From NCBI RefSeq assembly GCF_004682055.1, contig NZ_QUZU01000039.1, positions 1 to 57,726 on the forward strand: a DNA stretch of 57,726 nucleotides, read 5' to 3'. Numbering within the stretch: position 1 is the first letter of the stretch; the number at the start of each line of letters is the position of its first letter. Positions 33,337-41,057 of this stretch are shown here, piece after piece. The notes beneath the pieces were generated by a model. It saw only the letters and a program-made list of their open reading frames with translations, ran no database searches and had not been told where the DNA came from. Source of the stretch: Pseudomonas kairouanensis (GTDB lineage Bacteria; Pseudomonadota; Gammaproteobacteria; Pseudomonadales; Pseudomonadaceae). Both the position numbers and the translations under genes were made by a program.

Positions 33337-33578
33337 GGCGTCAGCTCCAGGCGACGTTGCGCCGCCGCTTCCTCGACCGCGATAAACAGCGCCTCAATGG
33401 TAGATGGGGTCAGCGCACGTGCGGCTTCTGCCCCTTCGACAAACCCTTCGGCGCGTTCCTGCGCCAAGTCGAGGGCCTGCAGATCCACCGCCCGGCTCAA
33501 GCGTGCTAGATGATTGGCCAGTTTAGTGCGGATCAGATCAGGGAGGCTGATGCCGCTAATGGAAAATATGAGGCTCAT
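33333..33578 (-). CDS. Hypothetical protein, 81 aa
   Basis: The helical protein begins MSLIFSISGISLPDLIRTKL and contains ARALTPSTIEALFIAVEEAA. ATGA overlaps join it to both neighbours, so the three genes are translated together. No family was recognised. Confidence 0.6.
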   Translation of the reverse strand: MSLIFSISGISLPDLIRTKLANHLARLSRAVDLQALDLAQERAEGFVEGAEAARALTPSTIEALFIAVEEAAAQRRLELTP

Positions 33579-33865
33579 ACGCGGTCCCGCCAGGCGCTGG
33601 CCAGTGCTTCAAAGGGCACGCGAAAGCCGAGGAGGTCAGGGGGGACATGGTGAACTGCCAGCCATGAAAACAGCTGAGCGCAGGCTTGGGCCAGCTCTTG
33701 ATTGAGAACCCAAACATCAGTGAGGGCAAATCTGGGGGGGTCGATATCGTTCCACCAGCTCAGCAGAAAGCTGGCCGCCACACGGCCTTGCTCAGTGTCG
33801 TACTGGGCGGTGGTCAACAATAGTTCTAAGGCGTGTTGCGTGTCAGGGTCCAACGTAGCTTTCAC
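33575..33865 (-). CDS. DUF7673-like protein, 96 aa
   Basis: The protein begins MKATLDPDTQHALELLLTTA. The pattern ALELLL..A..D..QGRVAASFLLSWWN, then LTDVWVLN, resembles DUF7673 proteins carried on Pseudomonas integrative elements and plasmids; the assignment is from memory. It heads the leftward three-gene cassette between integrase and attR. Confidence 0.65.
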   Translation of the reverse strand: MKATLDPDTQHALELLLTTAQYDTEQGRVAASFLLSWWNDIDPPRFALTDVWVLNQELAQACAQLFSWLAVHHVPPDLLGFRVPFEALASAWRDRV

Positions 33866-33962
33866 GGGTCGTATCCTTATCGAGCCGGTGGCGGTCAGTG
33901 CGTGAAACCAGTGCTAGGGCGTCTGGTACACCAGACTGGGGGGTAGTGGTTTCCATGCCCAC

Positions 33963-34006
33963 AAAAAAAGGCTCCCACACCTGATATCAGTGTAGGGGCC
34001 TTTTTT
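33963..34006. terminator. Bidirectional terminator-like hairpin
   Basis: AAAAAAGGC at the left and GCCTTTTTT at the right enclose a stem with a 10-bp palindrome CTGATATCAG at its centre. It lies between divergent genes. It would stop integrase read-through from the left and repressor read-through from the right. Confidence 0.65.
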
Positions 34007-34120
34007 ACATAAGTGGCGTTATCAGAATCAGTTGTGACGCGGGCTATCCGCCAAAATTTTGCGGAACAAATGCCAGACTCCAGTATCCTTTACAAAAAGT
34101 ACGCGTTTGTAGAGATTTTC

Positions 34121-34327
34121 ATGACCGCGCAAGACGATTTGATAAATTGGAATAGTAGATGGCAAATTTCTGGAGGGGTCGTTTCCTGTAGGAGTTGCGG
34201 TTCCCAACAATGTGAAAACAATCAGACCGAACTGTTCCTGCACGCTCCGAGCTGCTGGTACCAGGGTCAGAAACACAGGCCATGGGACGAGCTGCAAGCT
34301 ATCGCTAAAAAGATTCAGAGTTCATAA
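34121..34327 (+). CDS. Small zinc-ribbon-like phage protein, 68 aa
   Basis: The protein begins MTAQDDLINWNSRWQISGGV and contains CRSCGSQQCENN with a further Cys in PSCWYQG, suggesting one zinc site. The ATG at 34121 gives a compact protein; an upstream extension has no ribosome site or family look. It is convergent with the attR-side repressor. Function unknown. Confidence 0.62.
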   Translation: MTAQDDLINWNSRWQISGGVVSCRSCGSQQCENNQTELFLHAPSCWYQGQKHRPWDELQAIAKKIQSS

Positions 34328-34350
34328 GCGCTGGGCATTGGATTCTTCTC

Positions 34351-34656
34351 TCAAGCGCGCCTAGTAATGCATTCAACTAGTTCAGCTATCACCCTGCGTT
34401 CGCGCGCGGGTAATCCGTTAAATGCCACACCAAAATCACTGTCCTCAGCGCGACTTAACCGTTGACCGGTTAACACATATAAGACGTCGACGCCGACTTG
34501 AGCTAGCTGCGCCAAATATAGCGCGCTCGGGCTTCGCTCACCCCGCTCATACTTAGACTGCGCATTCGCCAGAACGCCGCCAATGGCTGCGAACCTCTGC
34601 TGTGTGTAATTCAACCGAGCACGCTCTTCTTTGAGGCGCATCCCAATCTTGTCCAT
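34351..34656 (-). CDS. Second XRE-family regulator near attR
   Basis: The 101-residue protein begins MDKIGMRLKEERARLNYTQQ, a helix-turn-helix, and has YERGERSPSALYLAQLAQVGVDVLYVLTGQRL, closely parallel to the first repressor's GVDTVYVISGQRL. It has a shorter C-terminal tail. Its leftward direction points into the prophage. It may control the integrase or cassette genes, or give separate immunity. Confidence 0.82.
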   Translation of the reverse strand: MDKIGMRLKEERARLNYTQQRFAAIGGVLANAQSKYERGERSPSALYLAQLAQVGVDVLYVLTGQRLSRAEDSDFGVAFNGLPARERRVIAELVECITRRA

Positions 34657-34830
34657 ACATAACCCCCGCTCAACCCTAAGATGGCTTAAGAATTTTATGC
34701 CACCTCAGCAGAGACGGGAACCACATGGCGGCTGCAAAACCGGGGCCGCTCATGTCCTCAATGCGACGTGCGAAATACGACGCTCAAGTTCAGTCACTGA
34801 ACGGCGCAATTTCGCACCAAAATAGAGCGC

Positions 34831-34853
34831 CAGTCCCATGGTGGTCCCATGGG
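34831..34853 (+). repeat. Right-arm copy of paired AGTCCCATGG motif (candidate integrase arm site)
   Basis: The copy has two GTCCCATGG words 11 bp apart and is 22/23 identical to 2564-2586, in the same orientation. It ends 75 bp before the attR core. Confidence 0.6.
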
Positions 34854-34870
34854 GCTATTTTTGGGACGCC

Positions 34871-34915
34871 AAAAACCACAAACCCCCGACTTTCTCTAGG
34901 AAAATCAGGGGTTTG
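34871..34915 (-). terminator. Phage-borne terminator now serving tRNA-Ser
   Basis: On the minus strand an imperfect stem (CAAACCCCTGATTTTC with its partner GAAAGTCGGGGGTTTG) around a short loop is followed by a U-rich tract. It lies 13 bp 3' of the tRNA end and replaces the host terminator displaced to 2405-2438. Confidence 0.75.
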
Positions 34916-34928
34916 CGTTTTCGTAATT

Positions 34929-34951
34929 TGGCGGTGAAGGAGAGATTCGAA
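34929..34951. repeat. attR core (3' end of the intact tRNA-Ser)
   Basis: Identical to 2456-2478. It comprises the tRNA bases from the T-loop to the CCA end. Confidence 0.93.
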
Positions 34952-35018
34952 CTCTCGATACAATTTCTTGTATACACACTTTCCAGGCGTGCTCCTTAAG
35001 CCACTCGGACACTTCACC
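34929..35018 (-). tRNA. tRNA-Ser (anticodon GGA)
   Basis: The 90-nt gene starts GGTGAAGTGTCCGAGTGG and ends with TTCACC, discriminator G and an encoded CCA. The acceptor arms pair (GGTGAAG/CTTCACC). The anticodon loop reads CTGGAAA, giving GGA, which decodes UCC/UCU. A long variable arm (TGTATACAAG...TTGTATCG) marks it as class II serine tRNA. The gene stays intact because the phage supplies the last 23 bases. Confidence 0.95.
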
Positions 35019-35056
35019 GTATCTCGTCAAACCAGTTCAGTCTGTCGAGGCGCGCT

Positions 35057-35085
35057 AATGTAGTCGAAAGCCTTTCCGATGGCAA
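35057..35085 (-). promoter_or_regulatory. Sigma-70 promoter of tRNA-Ser
   Basis: On the minus strand TTGCCA and TACATT are separated by 17 bp, followed by a GC-rich AGCGCGCC discriminator, typical of stable-RNA promoters. The tRNA begins about 40 bp downstream. Confidence 0.7.
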
Positions 35086-35339
35086 AGGTTTTTTTCAGAA
35101 TTTTCATGCGGTTAGCTGGATATGTCGGAACGCGCCCACCAGAGGGCGATGATTCTGCCATTCTCAGGCACCAGCGGCCCGTGTCTGGAATGGCTTTTGT
35201 GCCCTGCCCTAGGCTGTCTAGCGTTGGGGATGTGGGAAAAGGCTGACTGGGTAGTCAGTCACGGCGCTTTACCGGGGCGGGCGTGGTGGGTAACGTTTGT
35301 GCATGCACTTCTATAACAAGTCCTACAAGGAACCGCGTC

Positions 35340-36032
35340 ATGAGTGAGTTGATTGCTTACCACCTCGAAGACGGTATCGCGACCCTGACGTTGAGCAACG
35401 GTAAGGTGAATGCCATTTCCCCTGCGGTGGTCAGTGCGTTTAATGAAGCGCTGGACCAGGCGGAAAAAGACCGGGCGGTGGTGGTGATCACCGGTACGCC
35501 GGGGATTTTGTCGGGTGGATATGATTTGAAGGTGATGACCGCCGGCCCTAAAGAAGCCATCGGCTTGGTGACTGCCGGCTCGACCTTGGCGCGGCGCTTG
35601 TTGTCGCATCCGTTTCCGGTGATTGTGGCGTGCCCTGGGCATGCGGTGGCCAAGGGTGCCTTCTTGTTGCTGTCAGCGGATTATCGGATTGGTGTGGAGG
35701 GGCCGTTCAGCATCGGCCTGAATGAGGTGGCCATCGGCATGACCATGCACCATGCGGGCATCGAGCTGGCGCGGGATCGCCTGCGCAAGTCGGCGTTTCA
35801 CCGCTCGGTGATCAATGCCGAGATGTTTGACCCGCAGGGCGCGTTGCAAGCAGGCTTCCTGGATAAGGTGGTGGCACCCGAAGAGTTGCACGCGGCAGCA
35901 CTGGAAGCGGCGCGGCAGTTGAAGAAGATCAATATGAACGCCCACAAGCACACCAAGCTGAAAGTGCGCCAGGCGCTGCTGGAGGCTTTGGATGACGCGA
36001 TCATCCAGGATCAGGGCCATATTTTGAGTTAA
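35340..36032 (+). CDS. Enoyl-CoA hydratase/isomerase family protein (crotonase fold)
   Basis: The 230-residue protein begins MSELIAYHLEDGIATLTLSN. It has the crotonase pattern: oxyanion region near ILSGGYDLKVM and a second near HAVAKGAFLLLSADYRIG, then GLNEVAIGMTM. The usual catalytic Glu is present in NEVAIG. It should act on an acyl-CoA, but short chain length or substrate cannot be told. The ATG at 35340 has AAGGAA upstream. A terminator follows 21 bp after the stop. Confidence 0.85.
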   Translation: MSELIAYHLEDGIATLTLSNGKVNAISPAVVSAFNEALDQAEKDRAVVVITGTPGILSGGYDLKVMTAGPKEAIGLVTAGSTLARRLLSHPFPVIVACPGHAVAKGAFLLLSADYRIGVEGPFSIGLNEVAIGMTMHHAGIELARDRLRKSAFHRSVINAEMFDPQGALQAGFLDKVVAPEELHAAALEAARQLKKINMNAHKHTKLKVRQALLEALDDAIIQDQGHILS

Positions 36033-36053
36033 GCCCTACAACAACTCTCTAGA

Positions 36054-36079
36054 GCCCGGCATTACGTCGGGCTTTTTCT
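36054..36079 (+). terminator. Terminator after the crotonase gene
   Basis: AGCCCG and CGGGCT pair around a short loop and are followed by TTTTTCTT. Confidence 0.8.
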
Positions 36080-36183
36080 TACATGGAATTCCGAAACATC
36101 CTCAGCCGCTCTAGCCGGGCAGTGTCGGTACTTGTTGAAACATGTACTTAAACATCGCCTATCTCCGACCTCTACACCACTAA

Positions 36184-36966
36184 TTGCCGAATACAGTGCA
36201 CAACCGTACACTGCGCGACCTTTTGTCTCGATGGGCCGTGTCGATGCTTTTTCTGTTGCGTATGTTGTTGATGGGCCTGCATTTTATGATCGCTGGCGTG
36301 TTGGGCGTGTTGGTTGGAGTCTGCCGGCCGTTCAACCCGGACAACAGCCGCCTGTGTGCTCGCCTTTACGCCGTACCGGCCATGAGGATCCTGGGCTTGA
36401 AGGTGAAGGCCGATGTGGACTCCCTGCGCAACAAGCCCGGCACTTGTGTGGTGATCGCCAACCACCAGTCCAACTACGACCTGTTTGTGTTTGGCAATGT
36501 GGTGCCCCATCGCACGGTGTGCATCGCCAAGAAGAGCCTGAAGTGGGTACCGCTGTTCGGTCAGTTGTTCTGGCTGGCGGGCAATGTGTTGATCGACCGT
36601 GGCAATGCGCACAAGGCGCGCCGGGCGATGTTGACCACGACTCACACCTTGCAGCATGAGGACACGTCGATCTGGGTGTTCCCGGAAGGCACGCGTAATC
36701 TGGGCAAGGGCCTGTTGCCGTTCAAGAAAGGTGCGTTCCATATGGCGATTGCCGCTGGGGTGCCTGTCGTGCCGGTGTGCGTGAGCAATTATGTGACGCA
36801 GATGAAGCTTAATAGGTGGAACAGTGGAGATGTGCTCATACGTTCGTTGGCGCCGATTCCTACGGTTGGGATGACAGCGGATGACGTACCCGCGCTGATG
36901 CAGGCGTGTCAGGAGCAGATGCAGGCTTGTATTGCGCAGATGGATCGGGAACTGCGGGCAGGCTGA
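36184..36966 (+). CDS. 1-acyl-sn-glycerol-3-phosphate acyltransferase (PlsC-type)
   Basis: This protein of about 260 residues has an N-terminal membrane helix (MLFLLRMLLMGLHFMIAGVL), then NHQSNYD (the H-x4-D catalytic motif, near residue 94) and FPEGTRN near residues 166-172 (phosphate binding). It transfers an acyl group to lysophosphatidate at the inner membrane, forming phosphatidate. No ATG fits well; TTG at 36184 or GTG at 36196 are the likely starts and no strong ribosome site distinguishes them. Confidence 0.85.
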   Translation: MPNTVHNRTLRDLLSRWAVSMLFLLRMLLMGLHFMIAGVLGVLVGVCRPFNPDNSRLCARLYAVPAMRILGLKVKADVDSLRNKPGTCVVIANHQSNYDLFVFGNVVPHRTVCIAKKSLKWVPLFGQLFWLAGNVLIDRGNAHKARRAMLTTTHTLQHEDTSIWVFPEGTRNLGKGLLPFKKGAFHMAIAAGVPVVPVCVSNYVTQMKLNRWNSGDVLIRSLAPIPTVGMTADDVPALMQACQEQMQACIAQMDRELRAG

Positions 36967-37094
36967 GATCTGTTGAGGGCGCTTCGCACCACAGCACGAT
37001 CAAGCTCGCTCACTACAAAGCCGCAGCTACAGGGGAACGTCAATCAGGCTAAGCTGCCCAACATCTGTCCTCCCAACAAGAAGTGATCAGCACC

Positions 37095-38066
37095 ATGGGT
37101 AGAGTTGTTGCGGCAGCTGTCTACAGCGCCGGTAAGAAAGTCACGGATATCACCCTTGACGAAGGCGCGGCCTGGGCCGCCAAACCCAACCATTTTGTGT
37201 GGATCGGCCTGGAAGAACCCAGCGCCCAAGAGCTTGCCAACCTGCAACGCCAGTTCAACCTGCATGAACTGGCCATCGAAGACGCCCTGGAAAAACACAG
37301 CCGCCCCAAGCTTGAAACCTTCGGCGATGCGCTGTTTATCGTCACCTACTCACCGGTGCGCGAGAACGGCAAGCTGGAGTTTATCGAGACCCATATTTTT
37401 GCCGGCAACGGCTACATCATCACGGCGCGCAATGGTCACTCAGCGTCCTACGGTTTTGTTCGCCAGCGTTGTGAGGCGCGGCCTTTGTTGCTGGAACATG
37501 GGGAAGATTTCGTACTGTATGCGCTGCTGGATTTCGTCACCGAAAACTACCAGCCGGTGAGCGAAGCCATCCATGCCGAGATCGATGAGCTGGAGCGCAA
37601 TGTGCTGTGCAGTTCGCTCAATGAGCGGGATATCCAGAACCTTCACGGCCTGCGTCGCGATGTGCTGCGGCTCAAGCGTTATGTGGCGCCGATGGTGGAG
37701 ATCAGCCAGGAACTGCAGAAGCTGAGCTTCCCGTTCATCGACAAGAATATGCGCCCGTACTTCCGTGACGTGCAGATCCATGTGACGCGGCAGATGGAAG
37801 ACCTCACCACCCTGCGCGATATCGCCAGCCAGACCATCGAGATCGGTGTATTGCTGGAGGCCTCACGCCAGAGCGTGGTGCAGCGCAAGTTCGCTGCGTG
37901 GGCAGCGATCCTGGCGTTTCCCACGGCGGTGGCGGGGATTTATGGGATGAACTTCCAGAACATGCCCGAGCTGCAATGGCACTACGGCTATTTTGCGGTG
38001 CTCGGGTTTATCGCGCTGGGTTGCACCGGCCTGTGGGCCAGCTTCAAGCGGTCTGGCTGGCTTTAA
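37095..38066 (+). CDS. CorA-like magnesium/cobalt transporter
   Basis: The 323-residue protein has a long soluble N-terminal funnel. Two membrane helices lie at the C-terminus. The GMN motif sits in GIYGMNFQNMP near residue 284, at the pore mouth. It should form a pentamer that imports Mg2+ or other divalent ions. ATG at 37095 preferred; an in-frame GTG at 37083 is possible. The stop overlaps that of the convergent amidotransferase by 4 bp. Confidence 0.88.
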   Translation: MGRVVAAAVYSAGKKVTDITLDEGAAWAAKPNHFVWIGLEEPSAQELANLQRQFNLHELAIEDALEKHSRPKLETFGDALFIVTYSPVRENGKLEFIETHIFAGNGYIITARNGHSASYGFVRQRCEARPLLLEHGEDFVLYALLDFVTENYQPVSEAIHAEIDELERNVLCSSLNERDIQNLHGLRRDVLRLKRYVAPMVEISQELQKLSFPFIDKNMRPYFRDVQIHVTRQMEDLTTLRDIASQTIEIGVLLEASRQSVVQRKFAAWAAILAFPTAVAGIYGMNFQNMPELQWHYGYFAVLGFIALGCTGLWASFKRSGWL

Positions 38067-38788
38067 GCCTTGGCCTCAGGCTTGTGCGCCACAAAGCGCA
38101 TCATCCATTCCGCCACGGTGACGCCGTGGTGGTCGTGCTCCAGGCTGGCCACGCCGCTGGTGTAGATCTGTTCGCCGAGGTTTTGCTGGCGGATATCCAG
38201 CAGCGCACGGGAGTAATCGTGGATGAATTCCGGATGGCCCTGGAAGCACAGCACCTGGTCATTGATGTGATACGCGGCAAACGGGCAGAAATCGCTGGAA
38301 GCGATCACGGTGGCGTTTTCCGGTAGCGCAGTCACCTGGTCCTGGTGACTGATCAGCAGGGTCAACTCCTCTACCCTGGGGCTGATCCACGGCGCCTTGG
38401 CGGCCATCTTGTAGTTGTGGGTACCCACGCCCCAGCCTTGGCTGGCCCGCTCGCTCTTGCCACCCAGCAGCAGCGCCAGCAGTTGATGGCCAAAGCAGAT
38501 CCCCAGCAACTTGTCGCCACGTTCGTAGCGGTTGAGCAGGTACGTCCTGAGGGTCTCGATCCACGGGTCGGTGCCAAAGGAGTCGGCCTTGCTGCCAGTG
38601 ACCAGGTAGGCGTCGAACACCTGGTCATCAGCGGGGTAATCACCGTTCATCACGTTGTACACGGTGAACTCGGCCGCAATCGGCTGCTGGGAAAACAGAC
38701 GCTGGAACATCTGCCCGTAACCCTGATATTGATCCACCAACTCCGGGCGCAGGACATCGGTTTCCAGAATGCAGACGCGTAGTGACAT
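38063..38788 (-). CDS. Class I glutamine amidotransferase-like protein
   Basis: The 241-residue protein begins MSLRVCILETDVLRPELVDQ. The nucleophile Cys98 is in GICFGHQ, and the His-Glu pair is in QGHPEF near residue 190, so the triad is complete. It lacks a synthetase domain, so it is a stand-alone GATase1, perhaps acting as a gamma-glutamyl hydrolase or amidotransferase. The substrate is unknown. Confidence 0.87.
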   Translation of the reverse strand: MSLRVCILETDVLRPELVDQYQGYGQMFQRLFSQQPIAAEFTVYNVMNGDYPADDQVFDAYLVTGSKADSFGTDPWIETLRTYLLNRYERGDKLLGICFGHQLLALLLGGKSERASQGWGVGTHNYKMAAKAPWISPRVEELTLLISHQDQVTALPENATVIASSDFCPFAAYHINDQVLCFQGHPEFIHDYSRALLDIRQQNLGEQIYTSGVASLEHDHHGVTVAEWMMRFVAHKPEAKA

Positions 38789-38864
38789 AAAAAATACCTG
38801 ACACGGTGAAGGGAATAATGCACACCCAAGCCTGCCTCGAAACCCAGGTGCAAAGCAAGTCCCC

Positions 38865-38886
38865 TGTGGGAGGCAGCCCTCCCACA
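38865..38886. repeat. Decayed REP hairpin
   Basis: TGTGGGAGG and its complement CCTCCCACA face each other across four bases. These are the outer ends of the REPIN seen elsewhere in the window, with the middle lost. It lies between the amidotransferase and FadB-like genes. Confidence 0.65.
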
Positions 38887-38896
38887 TTTTGATCAC

Positions 38897-41041
38897 CTAA
38901 AAGGTCGAACCTTGTGCGGCTTTTTCCAGCAGTAACCCAGGCGGGGTGAAGCGCTCACCATACTGTTCAGCCAAATAGCGTGCGCGGGCGATAAAGTCGT
39001 TCAAGCCATACTGGTTGATAAACTGCAACGCGCCACCACTCCACGCGGCAAAGCCGATGCCGAAGATGGACCCCACGTTGGCATCCGCCGTAGACAACAA
39101 CACCCCCTCCTCCACACAGCGCACCGTTTCGATAGCCTGGATAAACAACAAGCGGTCGCGCACATCCTGGGCCGAAATCCGTTGATCGGGCCGTTCAAAA
39201 CGGCTTTTCAGCTCAGGCCACAAGTGTTTCTGGCCACCGGCCGGGTAGTCGTAGAAACCGCCACCTGCCGCCTTGCCCATGCGTTTGTATTCGCTCACCA
39301 ACAGATCGATTACCGCCGTCGCCGGATGGCTCGGCAGTGCCTTGCCTTCGGCCTGCAGGTCTTGGGTGGTTTGCTGTCGGATATGGCTCATCAGGCTGAG
39401 GGACACTTCGTCCGACACCGCCAACGGCCCTACCGGCATACCCGCCTTGCGCGCTTCGGTCTCGATCATGGCTGCCGCCACGCCTTCGCCGAGCATGGCG
39501 ATGCCTTCATTGGTGAAGGTGCCGAATACCCGCGAGGTGAAAAAACCGCGGCTGTCGTTGACCACAATCGGGGTTTTCTTGATTTGCAGTACGAAGTCGA
39601 AACCACGCGCCAGGGTTTCGTCTGACGTATGGGCGCCCTTGATGATCTCCACCAACGGCATCTTGTCCACCGGGCTGAAGAAATGCAGGCCAATGAACCT
39701 GCCTTGATCAGGCACCGCCTTGGCCAGCCCGCTGATGGGCAAGGTGGAGGTGTTGGAGGCGATCACGGCAGCGGCGCCGACCACGGCTTGGGCGGCGGCC
39801 GAGACCTTGGCCTTGAGCTGGCGGTCTTCAAATACCGCTTCGATGACCAGGTCGCAGCCGGCCAGGTCGGCATCGGATGCCGTAGGATGAATCCGCGCCA
39901 AGGTGGCGTCCCGCTGCGCAGCGGTTAGTTGTCCACGGCTGACCTTCTTGTCCAGCAAGGCTGTCGAATGCGCCTTGCCCTTTTCGGCGGCTGCCAGGTT
40001 GATGTCCTTGAGCACCACGTCGATGCCCGCACTGGCACTGACATACGCGATCCCCGCGCCCATCATTCCTGCGCCAAGCACGCCGACCTTGCGGGTGACA
40101 TAGGGCGCAACGCCTTGCGGCCGCGAGCGGCCCGCGTTGATTTCATTCAGTTGGAACCAGAAGGTGCCGATCATGTTTTTCGCCACCTGGCCGGTCACCA
40201 ACTCCGTGAAGTAACGGGTTTCGATCAGGTGTGCGGTGTCAAAATCAACCTGGGCGCCCTCCACCGCAGCGCAGAGGATTTTCTCCGGAGCCGGGAAGCA
40301 GCCATTGGTTTTGCTGCGCAGGATCGACGGCGCGATGGCGAGCATCTGCGCGACTTTCGGGCTTGAAGGCGTGCCGCCGGGGATCTGGTAGCCCTTGTTG
40401 TCCCAAGGCTGTTTAACCTCAGGATTGGCCAGGATCCACGCGCGGGATTTGGCCAGCATTTCTTCGCGATCCGCTGCCAGCTCATGAATCAAACCCGCTT
40501 GCAGTGCTTGCTGCGGCCGCACCTTTTTGCCTTCCAGCAAGTAGGGCAACGCCTTTTCCAGCCCCAGCATACGCACCATGCGCACCACCCCACCGCCGCC
40601 CGGCAGCAGGCCCAGGGTCACTTCGGGCAAGCCCAATTGCACCGACTTGTCGTCCAGCACGACCCGGTAATGGCACGCCAGGCAAATCTCCCAGCCACCG
40701 CCCAGGGCCGCCCCGTTGATGGCGGCCACCACCGGTTTGCCAAGGGTTTCCAGGCGCCGCAGTTGCGCTTTCAAGACCAGCACGCTGTCGTAGAACCCCT
40801 TCGCGTGGGCCTTCTCCACCTTGATCAGCTCATTAAGGTCGCCACCGGCAAAAAACGTCTTCTTGGCCGAGGTGATCACCACGCCGGCAATGCTGTCTTT
40901 TTCCGCCTCCAGGCGCGCCACGGTGGCGGCCATGGCGTCGCGGTACACACCGTTCATGGTGTTGGCGCTCTGGCCGGGCATGTCGAGGGTCAGCACCACG
41001 ATCTGGTCCTGGCCTTTTTCGTAACGAATGGCTTGGGTCAT
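38897..41041 (-). CDS. Multifunctional fatty acid oxidation protein: enoyl-CoA hydratase / 3-hydroxyacyl-CoA dehydrogenase (FadB-like)
   Basis: The 714-residue protein begins MTQAIRYEKGQDQIVVLTLD. The crotonase domain (about 1-190) has the oxyanion GAALGGGWEI and NGLLPGGGG-type segment. The dehydrogenase domain starts with the NAD loop VGVLGAGMMGAGIA near residue 314 and includes HFFSPVDKMPLVEI. C-terminal HAD domains follow. It hydrates enoyl-CoA and oxidises the product. AAGGAA precedes the ATG. The thiolase gene lies 16 bp upstream in the same operon. Confidence 0.93.
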   Translation of the reverse strand: MTQAIRYEKGQDQIVVLTLDMPGQSANTMNGVYRDAMAATVARLEAEKDSIAGVVITSAKKTFFAGGDLNELIKVEKAHAKGFYDSVLVLKAQLRRLETLGKPVVAAINGAALGGGWEICLACHYRVVLDDKSVQLGLPEVTLGLLPGGGGVVRMVRMLGLEKALPYLLEGKKVRPQQALQAGLIHELAADREEMLAKSRAWILANPEVKQPWDNKGYQIPGGTPSSPKVAQMLAIAPSILRSKTNGCFPAPEKILCAAVEGAQVDFDTAHLIETRYFTELVTGQVAKNMIGTFWFQLNEINAGRSRPQGVAPYVTRKVGVLGAGMMGAGIAYVSASAGIDVVLKDINLAAAEKGKAHSTALLDKKVSRGQLTAAQRDATLARIHPTASDADLAGCDLVIEAVFEDRQLKAKVSAAAQAVVGAAAVIASNTSTLPISGLAKAVPDQGRFIGLHFFSPVDKMPLVEIIKGAHTSDETLARGFDFVLQIKKTPIVVNDSRGFFTSRVFGTFTNEGIAMLGEGVAAAMIETEARKAGMPVGPLAVSDEVSLSLMSHIRQQTTQDLQAEGKALPSHPATAVIDLLVSEYKRMGKAAGGGFYDYPAGGQKHLWPELKSRFERPDQRISAQDVRDRLLFIQAIETVRCVEEGVLLSTADANVGSIFGIGFAAWSGGALQFINQYGLNDFIARARYLAEQYGERFTPPGLLLEKAAQGSTF

Positions 41042-41057
41042 GACAAATTCCTTGGGC

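Larger units (their letters stand above)
34657..34928. other. Right attachment arm, non-coding
   Basis: No supported gene lies here. The interval holds the right copy of the paired AGTCCCATGG motif and a terminator, then the core. No GGTAAT copies occur in it, in contrast to the left arm. Confidence 0.65.
2456..34951. mobile_element. Complete-looking P2-related prophage integrated in tRNA-Ser(GGA)
   Basis: The element is about 32.5 kb and is bounded by an identical 23-bp direct repeat, the 3' end of tRNA-Ser. It encodes a tyrosine integrase, two XRE repressors, an early switch, a primase-helicase, terminase, portal, capsid and scaffold, head completion proteins, sheath, tube, tape measure, baseplate, fibre and lysis genes. 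No structural gene is obviously broken, apart from a suspicious terminase C-terminus. The architecture of divergent terminase/portal versus scaffold/capsid operons is that of P2. The sheath (DUF2586), tube (DUF2597) and DUF2590 set suggests HP1/K139-type relatives. The replication module is not P2-like. Confidence 0.93.

Noticed and set aside
35122..35316. 64-codon plus-strand frame between tRNA-Ser and the crotonase gene
   Set aside because: Poor start context and no domain; the crotonase start at 35340 and a tRNA promoter explain the interval better.
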